Assembly (NCBI RefSeq): GCF_030867095.1
Contig: NC_081824.1
Coordinates: forward strand, 252,713,956-252,777,955
Direction: 5' to 3'
Origin: Alligator mississippiensis
Lineage: Eukaryota; Chordata; Crocodylia; Alligatoridae
Length of the DNA: 64,000 nt
The notes under the pieces are model-generated. The model was not told the origin of the DNA and did not search any database. It was given only the letters and a program-made list of their open reading frames with translations. Each line of letters starts with the position of its first letter. Positions within the stretch are counted from its first letter, which is position 1. The translations under genes were made by a program, and so were the position numbers. Positions 10,439 through 64,000 of the stretch are shown here, one piece after another.

Positions 10439-10609
10439 GGCTGTCTACACAAGGTCATTCAGGAAAATTAAACTTTCACAGTGGGTTAGCTAGCTAGCTG
10501 GCATTAGAGCCCTTTGTGGGCACACACTCTAAACAGCAATTTAATGCAGTTCAATACATCCATTTTTAATTGTTTGGATTCACTTATGAGGGCCCTTGTC
10601 TAGACAGCC
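10439..10609. mobile_element. Small inverted-repeat element (171 bp)
   Basis: It starts with GGCTGTCTACACAAGG and ends with CCTTGTCTAGACAGCC, 16-bp inverted ends with one mismatch. There is no coding capacity, which fits a MITE. The flanks show no clear target duplication, so the superfamily is open. Confidence 0.6.
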
Positions 10610-10649
10610 ATAAGTAATTTGCTCTGGATTCACATGAGAAAACAACAAG

Positions 10650-10720
10650 ACTGGGAATGGAACCTAAGTATAGGTGGATCACTTACACTGTTGCCTCGGG
10701 CAAGTCAGCCTAGCTTCAGG
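10650..10720 (+). repeat. MIR-like SINE fragment
   Basis: Contains a GCCTCGGGCAAGTCA-like core, resembling the CTTGGGCAAGTCACTT phrase of amniote CORE/MIR SINEs. It is short and diverged. Confidence 0.35.
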
Positions 10721-10843
10721 TTTTCAAATCAGTTTTATTCATTTCAGAAACAGCTTTGAAACCACAAGAAAGAAACCAAATAAATCACAGTAAACAAACA
10801 AGCCAAAAAATCCTTCAATTTTTGGCAGATATTAAGCACGAGG

Positions 10844-10930
10844 CTACCCCCATAACATGCATTAATTTGGAGTTGAACTCCAAAATTAAGCATTAGATCT
10901 TTCCCCATAACTTGAGTTTAATGCATTAAT
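10844..10930. mobile_element. Short palindromic element, copy A
   Basis: Begins CTACCCCCATAACATGCATT and continues with GTTGAACTCCAAAATTAAGC, a CTTTCCCCATAACTTGAG-type phrase and TTTAATGCATTAA. The same string of phrases is present in reverse at 12973-13047, so this is a dispersed short element. Confidence 0.55.
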
Positions 10931-11440
10931 TATTTTGTCCCAAGTGCAGTATTTTGCATTCGTCCTCATTGAATTTGACCTGATTGACTGCAAACCATTC
11001 TTCCAGTCTATCAAGTTCATTCTGGTTCCTAGCAATACCCTCCAGAGTGTCTGCAGTTCCAACCAACATGGTGTCATCCACAAATTTGCTAGCTGTGTAT
11101 TGTTTTCCATCATCCAAGTCAATAATGAGGATATTAAACAACACTGGATCTAAGACAGATCTCTGGGGAACCTCACTTGATACCTCTTCCCAGTGAAACG
11201 TGGAGGCCATTGATGAGTTCTTGCTGAGCATGACTATCCAACCAATTATGTATCCACATTACATACTTTCATTGAGCCTGCATTTCCTTAGCTTGTTAAC
11301 AAGAATGTCATGGGAGTCCATGTCAAAAGCCTTGGCCTTCCTAATTTTCTCTCTGCACGCCCCTGTGATCCTCTTTTTCCTAGCAGAATCAACCAGGTTC
11401 CATTTTTGGAAGAACTTTTTAGCACCATAATAGTGCTACT
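10925..11440 (-). pseudogene. CR1 LINE fragment, reverse transcriptase region
   Basis: Read on the minus strand, the frame at 11231-10926 encodes a CR1 RT segment: a GVPQ-like motif degraded to EVPQ, LFNILIIDLDDG, and an FVDDT motif in place of the FADDT active site, then the KCKILHLG-type region. The flanks continue the match in other frames. Broken and 5'/3' incomplete, it is a dead fragment. Confidence 0.85.
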
Positions 11441-12972
11441 ATTGCATGGAACCCTAGAACACCCTTAAAAGGGTCTTATGGTTGAAAATCACTAGGTTAG
11501 GGTCTAAAGAATATAAAGGGTAGAGATAACCTCATTGCAATGTCTTGTGACAAAGGTCTCTGTTGCAAAGAATTTGCAATAATTGGAAATGTGCCGCAGG
11601 CAGTGTGCCTCAAACAGTAGGCAAAAATGGAGAGATGGGACAAAGGGAACATAGAGAGCTCAACAACATGTACATTTTGGTGGCTTCCAAGTGCCAGTCA
11701 ATGCATACACTGAAGCATCTTCCCACTCAGCTATCATTAGTTGCCATAGCCTCAAGTTGGAGCTAATGTACATAATCACACTACAGAGCTTGATTTCCTG
11801 CTATATGGTCCCTGGGCTCCTGGAAAAGAGACATTTGCCTTTGCATTCTGCTTCCTCCAAAACTGCCTTCTCTGGAGTCCTTGTCTTTAGTAAGGAATCG
11901 CAGCTGTAGTTAGCCCTCACTCACATCTGCGGAGGCTGGGGTGATTGGTGATGGAGTAGCCTTCTGCCCAGCCAGGCCACACTGTCTGGCTCACTATGCA
12001 GCTCTCAAAGCCAAACTGCATGTATACCATTCAATAGGTGTCCAGTGGGGCAGTGCCCCATGCAGTGCTCATGTCAGTCACTCTTATGCATTTCACAAAC
12101 AATATGGCCATTCATTCCTTTCATTTTAACTGTTAACGCCTGACATTCCATGGATGCACATCAAATGAATCATGAACAATGGAAAAATAAAGTTATTTCC
12201 TTCTGGAATATATATTTCAGGAAAGCCTTTCCACTCTCACCTAAAGTCACTTTTTCGTGAAACTACATGTTTGGTTGACCAAGAGGACAGCACTGTTTTA
12301 AGACATTTAGACTTAGAAAACTTAATCTTGTTATTAAAATGATCTTGATCTGGATCTGAAGTTAGAAAGTAAGAGACTTTTTCCTCCACAAAAAGCTTTT
12401 AATCTACACACAGTCTTGTTTGTGATCAGTCTCTTCCATTTCTAAATGCCAACTGGTTGTATAAGGGAGAGAAAGAGATTTATTTTGCAATTCCACCAAC
12501 TTGGCCCACCTCTCGGCCTTCATCTTTGCTCTTGCCACTTCTGGTAAGGAGAGCACAAGTTTTCAAAGCAAGAACATCTCTGACACTAATCTTCAGACAT
12601 TTTAACTAACCTCATTATGTTTACTTGTTAAGGTTGCACAATAGCAAGGTAATAAAGATGTACAGCTTTCCAGAAAGGATCATTAATTTATTCTTTTTGT
12701 AAAAACAATACTAGGACTCTAACCAGCTTTCCAAATATGAATGTCTCTTGAATTACTTTGACCAAAGATAAACCTGGAGGACATTTCTCAGTAGGTGTGT
12801 TAGTTGGGATACACACAAATCAGACATGAGGTTTTAGAAGCATGGGATGAAATCTGTTCCCACTGCAGTTCACAGGAATTTTGCCATCAACTTCAGTACA
12901 GCTGGATTTTACACATTCTGGACTGTAACTCAGAAGTAGTTCAGACTATAATCTCACCAAGTATTCATGCAT
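11441..12972. other. Intergenic stretch, nothing recognised
   Basis: No gene, RNA or obvious transposon end was found. Open frames are short and unsupported. Confidence 0.45.
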
Positions 12973-13047
12973 CTACCCCCATAACATGCATTAAACTCAA
13001 GTTATGAGGAAAGACCTAATGCTTAATTTTGGAGTTCAACTTTTTAA
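12973..13047. mobile_element. Short palindromic element, copy B (inverted relative to copy A)
   Basis: CTACCCCCATAACATGCATTAA is followed by the reverse complement of the inner part of the element at 10844. The shared phrases differ by only a few substitutions. Confidence 0.55.
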
Positions 13048-14699
13048 CATCCTCAGTTCTTTGGTGACATTTCTTAGATCTACAATCTTACACCTCTTAC
13101 TTAAAAACAAAAGCATCACTGTAACACAACTACCTATACCGCGGTTACTGCCCTTAGCTTAGTTCTTCATACCGAATGGCTGGGTTTGCTAATAAAATGG
13201 TTCCATAAGAAGCATCTTGGCTTGTTCTGCCTAGAAAGCCAGCAGAAGAGACAGGAGTCTAGATCCATAATAGACCTTAGACATTGCATAGACTTTTATG
13301 CTCTGTACCACTTAATGGAAACCTCAGCCCTCCATATTCAGCACCCAGGCTTCCTTAACCAGTCATCAGGAAAGTTAGGTGCCCAGGAATAAAGTTAACA
13401 GGATGCCATGTCCATAACACTGCACTATGCAGCCATGTGATGCTCTCCAAGTCATACGGCACATGCCAGTCTAGTTTCCAATCACAAACTCTTCAATAAA
13501 CTGCCAGTAAGGGACATAGGCCAGACACAATAATCATCATTATTAATAACAATAGAAGCCACCACACAGATCAACAATAGTCATTTCTCCCCATTTCTGC
13601 TATACGTGTACCTGCTTCCTACCTTCCCCAGAGAATGAGGGCTGACTCTTTCACAACATCCTTAGCTCACATAGCAGATAGGGCCAACAGGCTGAGGGGA
13701 AATCCCCAGAGCCTGCTGTCCAGAACAAATACACCATATCGGACATGACAAAAAAAATCACAATCACAAGTCACGTGATCAAGACCCACACTGCTGATCT
13801 TTAACACTTTTTCATTCCCTGCATGCATCTGGAAAGAAGAGAAGTTTATTGTACTGAACAGATTTATTGAAGAGTACATCAGAAATTAAAACTAATCTCC
13901 CTCTTTTTTACCCTGATGTAACTTCAAGGACTTCAGAGGTATTACAGCAGGGCTGAACTGGGCCCAACAAGCCTTTTCCTCTCTTTTAGGAACCACCTTC
14001 AGTTTGCTGCAGCAGCTGCAAATAACTATGCAAATAAGCCTTCTTATTATTTATTTTATAGTGTTCACTGTAACTTGAGAACTGGATCATCAAAGTTGAA
14101 GCATTTCTTTATTTTGAGACAAGCAGTCAGAAGAAAGTGATGAAAGCAAACCTAAAAGTCAGTTAAGACTCCCTTAGAGTGACTTGAGTTTTGCATATGC
14201 TGCATCAATTCTACCTCAAAAATTATTGTACATTTTGAACACTTTTACTATTATTGATTGTACATTGTACAAGGGTTCAAATTATTGTACAAATACAATA
14301 ATTACCATAGGCAACACCAAGCAGCTGTTTAGTCAGCAGAGTAATGGTGACACCCAGTGGCAACATCGGAGAAAGATGGTTCCTTTTTCCTTTCTCATTT
14401 AAGGGTTCATCTTGTTTGTTTACTGTAGACAGGCAAGCTTCAATTCTGGTAAAACCAAAACCTGAAAAATAGATATTACCATTGCTGCATCTTTGCATTG
14501 GTACCCAAATGGATCATCTATGGTGTTGGAGCCTTTGTGGGCATTGTATACATCTCTACCATTTGAGATGATAAAGTAACCAATAGCAATAATACGTACC
14601 TCCTTCCTGGTGGCCACACAAGACCGGGACGAGACACATACCTTAGCAGTGGGTTTCACAGCTCTTTGCTTAGTGTGGAGGAACTTCAGATTTAGGGGA
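13048..14699. other. Intergenic stretch, nothing recognised
   Basis: No coding exon or transposon ends were recognised. It includes locally AT-rich sequence around 14040-14310. Confidence 0.4.
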
Positions 14700-15170
14700 G
14701 TCAAAGGGAAGTAGGACTGGAAGGGACCTCCAGAGATCATCCAGTCCAACTCCCTGCCTGAGGCAGAATCATCCCTATCCAAACCATCCCAATCAAACTA
14801 TAATCTAAACTCTATATAAGATTATCATCAAACCTGGTACAACACAGACATAACACCCCAACCTGCCACAGGCAAAGCAGGGGAAGCACAGCAGCCAACG
14901 TCCTACATCTATAAAATATTGTCAATATATACTTTGGAGGTCCCAGCTTGACAACCACCCCCACCCCGCCCCCACTGCAGAGGAAAGCAAAAACCCCCAC
15001 AGTCCATGACTGTAGGATAAAATTCCTTCCTGATCCCAAATATGGTGATCAGTTTGACTCTGAGTGGAGGGGCAAGACCCTCTAGCCAGGAACCTCAAAC
15101 TTTGGTCCCAATACCCCGTCAAAGTCCCCAGCCTTGGCTGTGGCCAACACCCAATGCCTCTGGGAAGACT
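14700..15170 (-). mobile_element. CR1 LINE 3' end
   Basis: It contains the minus-strand form of the CR1 3' region: GGACTGGAAGGGACCTCCAG with the TCATCCAGTCCAACTCCCTG block, then an AAATTCCTTCCTGATCCCAA block and a ...GCAAGACCCTCTAGCCAG block. These phrases recur in sauropsid CR1 3' regions. It has no open reading frame of note. Confidence 0.75.
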
Positions 15171-16099
15171 TAACAACATCTGGTTCCAATGGACTCAGGT
15201 TCCATTTCAGCTCCACAGGGCCCAGATCATTCAGCCTCTTTTCCTGGAGCTTGACTTCTTTCACTCCACCCATTCCTACTTGTCCCTTTCCCAGTTCTGT
15301 CCATTCCCTTCCCCACAACACAGCCTCTCGGATAGGTCCCAGTCTCCCTCTCCTTACCCAGCTACTCCCAGCTCCTCATGAATGGTTTCTTATCTAATCT
15401 GATTTACCTCCCCATCCAAGCCCTGGCTCCCAGTCCTAATCTTCCACCCTCAAACACCTTCACAGGTCTGGTTCCAGTTATCTCTTTGCCCAGTCAGTCC
15501 CTGGTCTCTCCAGCACATCAGCTCCTTATCAGACCTGCCTCTTTCTCTCCCCAGCTACTGTTCCCTTGCTCCCCCACCCCCAAGTATACACCCACACTGG
15601 TTCTTGTCCAACTAGGTCAAGCTTTTTCTCTCCCCCCAGCCCCCTGCTCCATGTCCAAACATAGTGTCCCCTCTAGGCAAATGATCCATGATCATCCACG
15701 ATCATGACACATGATCCATTCCCCCCATTTCACAGAACACAGGAGAGGCAGACTGACATATCCAGTGCTCAGCCCCATCCTAGAGCAACCATTATAGGGG
15801 AATCCAAAAGTTTCTGCAGTCTTGGGCTGGAGCATGCTCAGTTGCTTTCTGAGGATGACACTTACCTACTCTAGCCAGTACCATTAGCTGCAAAGAGACA
15901 GATTTGGAGGTTTCAGCTGCTTAAAAATAAAGTCTCCACTGAGAATGTGCCAACAACTATTTTTAAAAAGACTTATAATTTGGCCATGCCCAGGCCAGTT
16001 CTCACAGGCCCAGAAAAGACATCCCTCATGAGGAAACCCACCTGCTATGCTACATTTTAAGTCCCTGCTCCAAAAGTTGGGGTAGTAGAACTGTTCAGA
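15171..16099. other. Pyrimidine-rich intergenic stretch
   Basis: The + strand is strongly C/T rich, which lengthens chance frames (for example 15378-15707). These frames are low-complexity Pro/Ser/Leu translations without domains. No gene is called. Confidence 0.45.
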
Positions 16100-16119
16100 A
16101 AAAGGTTGCTAACATTTTT

Positions 16120-17062
16120 TGTCAGGACAAAACATCCTTCCCCACCCCCCAGTTTGATGCATTGTTTCCCTTGTTTTATGCGGGTTATGTATGTGTGAAT
16201 TTGTTCTTATGCGATGAAACTTTTTATACCAAAAAATCATTATATGCAAGGTAAATTCACTCTTATGCAATCTGTGTGATGGAAGCCCGCAGTCAGCTGC
16301 TTTGTGCAGAGCATTGTGGGAGTGACATGCACCAAAATATAGTCTCCTGTATGAGCGACTGGTGCTTCTTGAGTCACTGCGGGAGGACACATGCCCCCCG
16401 ACACCAGTCAACGATGTGGGGGGGAGGCCTGCGGCTGATTGTGCTGACTGGAGGGGGTCCCCTTGCAGCCAATTTCACTCACCAAAAAGCAGCCGCGCCG
16501 CTTCCAGAAGTCCTGTGGCCTCTTCCAGAAGCAGCACAGCCGCTTTTGCTGGAGGCCTCACTCCCTGGCCGGTGCTTGCAGGGGGGGCACCGGTGCTCCT
16601 GCCTGCCCCCCTGCCCATCACCTAAACAGGGAGCGCGGCCTGACGGGGTGCACCACCGTGCACCCCCTATGCATCACCACTGGTCTTCTGTGTGGATCTG
16701 TGCTCCTCACTCATTGTCTGCAACACGTATTTCTGTAGTTGCCATCCTCATTATGACTTCTAAGCAGCCAGCTGGCTTATCTCCTACCCCTCTCCCTGAT
16801 CCATCAATGAAGCCTTCACCACCCTCTCTTCACACCAGCTAAACATTCATCACCACCCTGTGCTTGTGTGTACTGTCTGCTGTTGGTGAGTAACAAAAAT
16901 GTCTTGTAAAAGTGGTAGAAATGGGTCTGGGGGTCAGTACAGTCAAGGTCTTGGAACATATCCCTATTTGTTACAGTGTAAAGTGGGTTCTCTTTATGCA
17001 AATTCAAGTTATGCACCATTTTTCAGGAACACATGTACAGCATAAAGTGAGGAAAACCTGTA
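16120..17062. mobile_element. Tigger/pogo-like non-autonomous DNA element
   Basis: The right end read inwards is CAGGTTTTCCTCACTTTATG, flanked by TA. The left region has the related GTTTCCCTTGTTTTATGCGG, and both sides continue into matching ATGCAAATTC / TTATGCGATG-type phrases. This end pattern resembles Tigger/pogo elements. The interior (16270-16690) is GC-rich and may be a separate insertion. No transposase was seen. Confidence 0.4.
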
Positions 17063-17229
17063 TTTTTAAGTGGTTGAACTGTTTTGGCTGAAGTGCCATG
17101 GTACCCCCATTCCAGAGCACATGCTTAAACCATCACACAGCTTTTCAACTGCCTAGTATGGTCATAGTTGAGCTCTCTGAACAGGTCACACCATAGTGTT
17201 ACCTCTTCCAGACCGTCAGTCTTCTAAAC

Positions 17230-17420
17230 CAGGGGAGGCCAACCTACAGCATGTGTGGCAGGTGGCAGATTGGGAAGGGGACAGGCACCAGCAGGGCAGA
17301 TAGGGTAGGAAGCAGAAGGAAGAGCAGCAGATCCAGCAGGAGAAGGGGACTGGAGTGGCATTTTTGGAGGGCGTGGGGATAATTTCAGACCCACCTGACA
17401 AAAAGGCTGGCTCCCCACTG
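17230..17420. mobile_element. hAT-type non-autonomous element (191 bp)
   Basis: The ends CAGGGGAGGCCAACC and GGCTGGCTCCCCACTG are inverted. The flanks TTCTAAAC (17222-17229) and CTCTAAAC (17421-17428) match at 7 of 8 bases, the hAT-length target duplication. It has no coding capacity. Confidence 0.75.
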
Positions 17421-17429
17421 CTCTAAACT

Positions 17430-19150
17430 AACAGCATCCAGAGCAACAGCAACCAAGCATCATTCAGCCTTCTCGGGCTTCTCCCAAGATTCATCCTCTT
17501 CCAGAGCGGTGGCTCACAGGGTTTCCCCCAGCCAGGCTAAAAACGGGGGAGGGGGGGAGAATACAAACCAAAAGAAGCTCAAGCATTTTAGTCCATCTTC
17601 ACTTCTCTGCAGTTCTCTACAGAACATTCACCTACAGACAGGTCATCTGGAGTCCTACTCCCATTTCAGAAGCATCTCTGTTTTTGTAGGTGCCCCACCA
17701 TCCTGTATCCACCTGGCTCCTAGCCTTCCTACTGTTAATAGGAAAGGTTCCATTGCCTTGACTCATAGTCATAGAGGAGCAAACTCAGAAATGTATTTAT
17801 GTCATCTTGCCTGGCAAACAGGAAGGGCTTTTATTTCTGTAGTCTATTGTAGACTGGAAGTAATGCCGCTAAGTCTGCTGTTCAGCTGCTAACCCAGACA
17901 GAAAGGTAGATGTATATTGCAGAATTAAAAAAAGAAGGACTTTATTGCCTGTGACCTCCACAGAGTAGGCACCACGCAATACTCTATCCTAGTCTAAGCC
18001 CCACACATTGTCAGCAATGCAGAAACAACCACTGTATTCTACAAATATACTGAGACACCTTCACAGGTTGGCACATCTGAAGCCACGTTATGACTCCCAT
18101 GTACTTCATCAGCAAACAGGCCTCAGTTCTTCCAAGACCTTTGGGACTGCTGTATTCCTGAGAAATTTACTCTACCTCTAATAAAAGGTTTGCTGTTGTT
18201 CTTGAGGACTAGAAATGTGTTTGGTGGCACACAAACAACTCTCAGTTGATAAAAACTGTGTCAATGCCTTCACTGTAACATAATTCTATATTAACTATAG
18301 AATTAATAGTATACTTGCTTAACCTGCAGATGAGCAACACGTAGAAGCACCTTCCAATGCTACTGCAACAGTTAAGCGTTTAAAATGTATTCAAAGTTGG
18401 GCAATTGTAACCCATGTATCTTTACAATTCACTCTCCTTTTATACCAACCTGCAACTTAAATGGCGCTATGAGTCAAGGTGGTGTATTTGGCCCAGACAC
18501 TGGGCTCTTGGGATCTCCCATCAGCTTGTTGGCCCTACCTGTTATGTGCACTGAGGATGTTCTGAAAGAGACAAGTCATCATTTCCTGCTGAAGGCAGGA
18601 AACAACATGTATAGCAGAAACAGGGAGAAATGAATATTGTTGATCTGTGTGGGGGTGGCTTATTTTATTGTTATTATTTTTTGTGCCTGGCCTATGCTCC
18701 TCACTGGCAATTTATTGAAGAATTTTGTGACTGGAAATTAGATTGGCATGTACCTGAAGACTTGTAGACAAAAAAAGAGAACTGAGTCCTCTGCTCTGCT
18801 AACTGGCCTATCAGGAGTTCCTGTGGAGGGGCAGCTGCACGCTGCGAGTTGTAGTCTCCATGAATTGCCCACTTATATTAGAAGAGATGACTGCAATCTG
18901 CTTTGTTTTATATCTAGAGAGCGCTTTTGAGTTCCTGCAAGTTCCCAGTGAAGCATTCAGCTCCAGCTTACCATCTACATGTTTTACCTCTTGCAAAGAA
19001 TAAAGGGACATGCCTGTGATGTTGGGTTCTTTGTCTGATAACAACTTTCTCCTCTTCAGCGATTAAAAACCTTTGTACCACATGCACACCAGCACTCTGT
19101 CACCATTGCCACTTATGTGATAGTAAAAGGATGGGGATTTCAAAAGATGG
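17430..19150. other. Intergenic stretch, nothing recognised
   Basis: No exon with credible splice sites and no transposon ends were found. Confidence 0.4.
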
Positions 19151-19170
19151 CTAGCTTGTGGACTTCAAGG

Positions 19171-19302
19171 TTGTTGGTTGTAGCCCTGTTGATCAAAAGA
19201 CAGGCAGACAAGGTTCTTTGGGTAAAGAAAGATCTAATAAAAGGGCTAATAAATCTAAGGTCTAATAAAAGATATTACATTTACTCAAAGAACCTTGTCT
19301 GC
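19171..19302 (+). mobile_element. Short interspersed repeat with a perfect 16-bp target duplication
   Basis: Flanked by CTTGTGGACTTCAAGG at 19155-19170 and 19303-19318. The element begins TTGTTGGTTGTAGCCCTGTT and carries inverted GGCAGACAAGGTTCTTTG / CAAAGAACCTTGTCTGCC segments around TCTAATAAAAGATATTACAT. A relative is at 35697-35785 in reverse. Long target duplications point to insertion by a LINE-type endonuclease, that is, a SINE-like element. I cannot name the family. Confidence 0.75.
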
Positions 19303-19318
19303 CTTGTGGACTTCAAGG

Positions 19319-20335
19319 CATTTATCTGTAATCATTTGTCCTAATCTACCCTGTTTCATCCAAGAATCTGCAGGCACTTTCATCACCATTCAAAACACCC
19401 AAGGTTCTTCTGCAAGGCAGGTAAAATATACACAGTCTCCATTTTACAGAAGGTAGATGGCAGCGCAGAGAAGTTACTTTGCTGAAATCAGACAAAGGAT
19501 AAGAATCAAAAAAATCTAGTCAAATATAATCTGTCAACCTCAAAACACCCATGCACATCCATTATACAGGCTTCTCATAGTTATATACTTTTACATTAAG
19601 GGGCATGCATGTAAGGGCAAGGAATGGGGAAGGGCACTAGTTTTGTCCTTTAATAAGAGCTTGACAGCCTGAAGGCTGAGAAACAATGGCATAGCCTGGG
19701 CAGATCTAGGAGGAGGATGACGAGAATGCGAGAAACGAGCGCTCCTTCCATTGCAAACCAGTCCCCAAAGTGAACAGCTGCATTGCCTCCCGTGGTTCAC
19801 ACCCCCAGCCAGTGTCACAGCACCCTCCTCACGAATGTGTTTTCTCTGCCAGTTTGGGCTGGGTGATGAAATGCTGCCACGATGCTGTGCATTGGCACAG
19901 CATGGGGAAGTAGGTGGCCTTCCTGTGCTCCCAGCCAGTGCACCCCATGGAGCTGGGACACCTCATCTTACTACAGGGAGGGGAACTTATCCCAGGCCAA
20001 GCACTTGGTAACTGTGTTGGTCTGGGCACCTGCCACTGGGGCGAGGGGGCACAAAAAGGACAGGAGCTGGGTTTAGAGCCTGCCCCAAACCGTGGTCCCC
20101 AGGGGGCTCCCAGAGCTGCGCTTGAGGCTGTCCACCCTCCTTGCTAGGCATGTGTCACCCAGCTGTAGGAGGAGGGCAAGGAAATCCCCAGTTTAATGTA
20201 TTGGGGGGGAAAGGAAGGAAACATAGGGCTGAGGAGAGGGGTCAGCAGTGGGTGTGGGGGGGGGAGGGCTGGAGAGTAGGGGATGAGGTATAGGTGGGTG
20301 GGGGAAACTCTACTTTTGGGATGGATGAGCAGGAG
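19319..20335. other. Intergenic stretch upstream of the CFAP91 promoter
   Basis: No gene seen. A diverged reverse MIR-like segment may lie at 19440-19500 (an ATTTTACAGAAGGTAGATGG phrase). GC content rises toward 20.3 kb. Confidence 0.4.
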
Positions 20336-20614
20336 TGCAGTGGGGGAAGGGCACTGAGGAGGGGCGGGACCTGGGAGAGGGCGGGGCTTGCCGTGGTAGG
20401 GACGAGCTGATTGGCTCACCCCTCTAACCCCGCGCCAACCCGAGGATCCCATCTCTTCCCGCCCCCCCCGCCTGGTTGGAAGGGCCGAACACGGAAGGGG
20501 CGGGGCTTGCAAGGTGACGACGAACTGATTGGTTGAGAGGGAGGGCTGTAGGGGAGGGGACGGAGCCTCCAACCCCGCCCCTTCCCCTCCCTCGAGCCTG
20601 GCGGCGCAGTTGCC

Positions 20615-64000
<43,386 letters not shown>

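Noticed and set aside
1-20614. COX17 or another neighbour expected near CFAP91 in vertebrates
   Set aside because: No minus-strand segment resembling the cysteine-rich COX17 exon was noticed in the left part of the window. The neighbour probably lies further out.

Overview
The window looks like nuclear DNA of a non-avian sauropsid, most likely a crocodilian or a turtle. The grounds are CR1 LINEs ending in TCTATGAAA-type repeats, many short hAT-type elements with 8-bp target duplications, MIR-like SINE pieces, a gammaretrovirus-like endogenous provirus, and one vertebrate gene split into small exons. The taxon is an inference from repeat content, not from a database search.

Left end (1-4684): the 3' half of an endogenous retrovirus on the + strand. 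It has an open pol reading frame (end of RT, RNase H, integrase with an intact D,D-35-E triad), a 62-codon membrane-protein ORF starting directly after the pol stop, an uninterrupted 494-codon gamma-type env, a polypurine tract and a 3' LTR. The 5' half lies outside the window.

4.7-20.3 kb: no host gene was recognised. The region holds a second LTR-like stretch with a 108-bp tandem repeat (about 6.0-8.1 kb), CR1 fragments, several small inverted-repeat elements, a Tigger/pogo-like element (16.1-17.06 kb) and a short repeat flanked by a 16-bp target duplication.

20.3-62.7 kb: the host gene CFAP91 (MAATS1/AAT1), + strand. A CpG-rich promoter with a duplicated GC-box/CCAAT module precedes exon 1. 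Fifteen coding exons can be placed to the base; they join in frame across all 14 junctions and give 681 codons plus two bases. Intron 14 has a GC-AG junction and intron 11 ends in a tandem NAGNAG acceptor. The last exons (roughly 90 residues by comparison with the human protein) lie beyond the right edge. CFAP91 is a ciliary axoneme protein of the calmodulin- and spoke-associated complex at the base of the radial spokes.

The introns carry most of the repeats. Intron 2 (8 kb) has four CR1 pieces, hAT-type elements and a 1.64-kb GC-rich element built of nested inverted repeats. Intron 10 (14.7 kb) has a CR1 nested inside another CR1 in the opposite orientation, itself interrupted by a third, inverted CR1 piece. 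Intron 12 has a perfect 19-bp hairpin. No CRISPR array, rRNA or convincing tRNA gene was seen.
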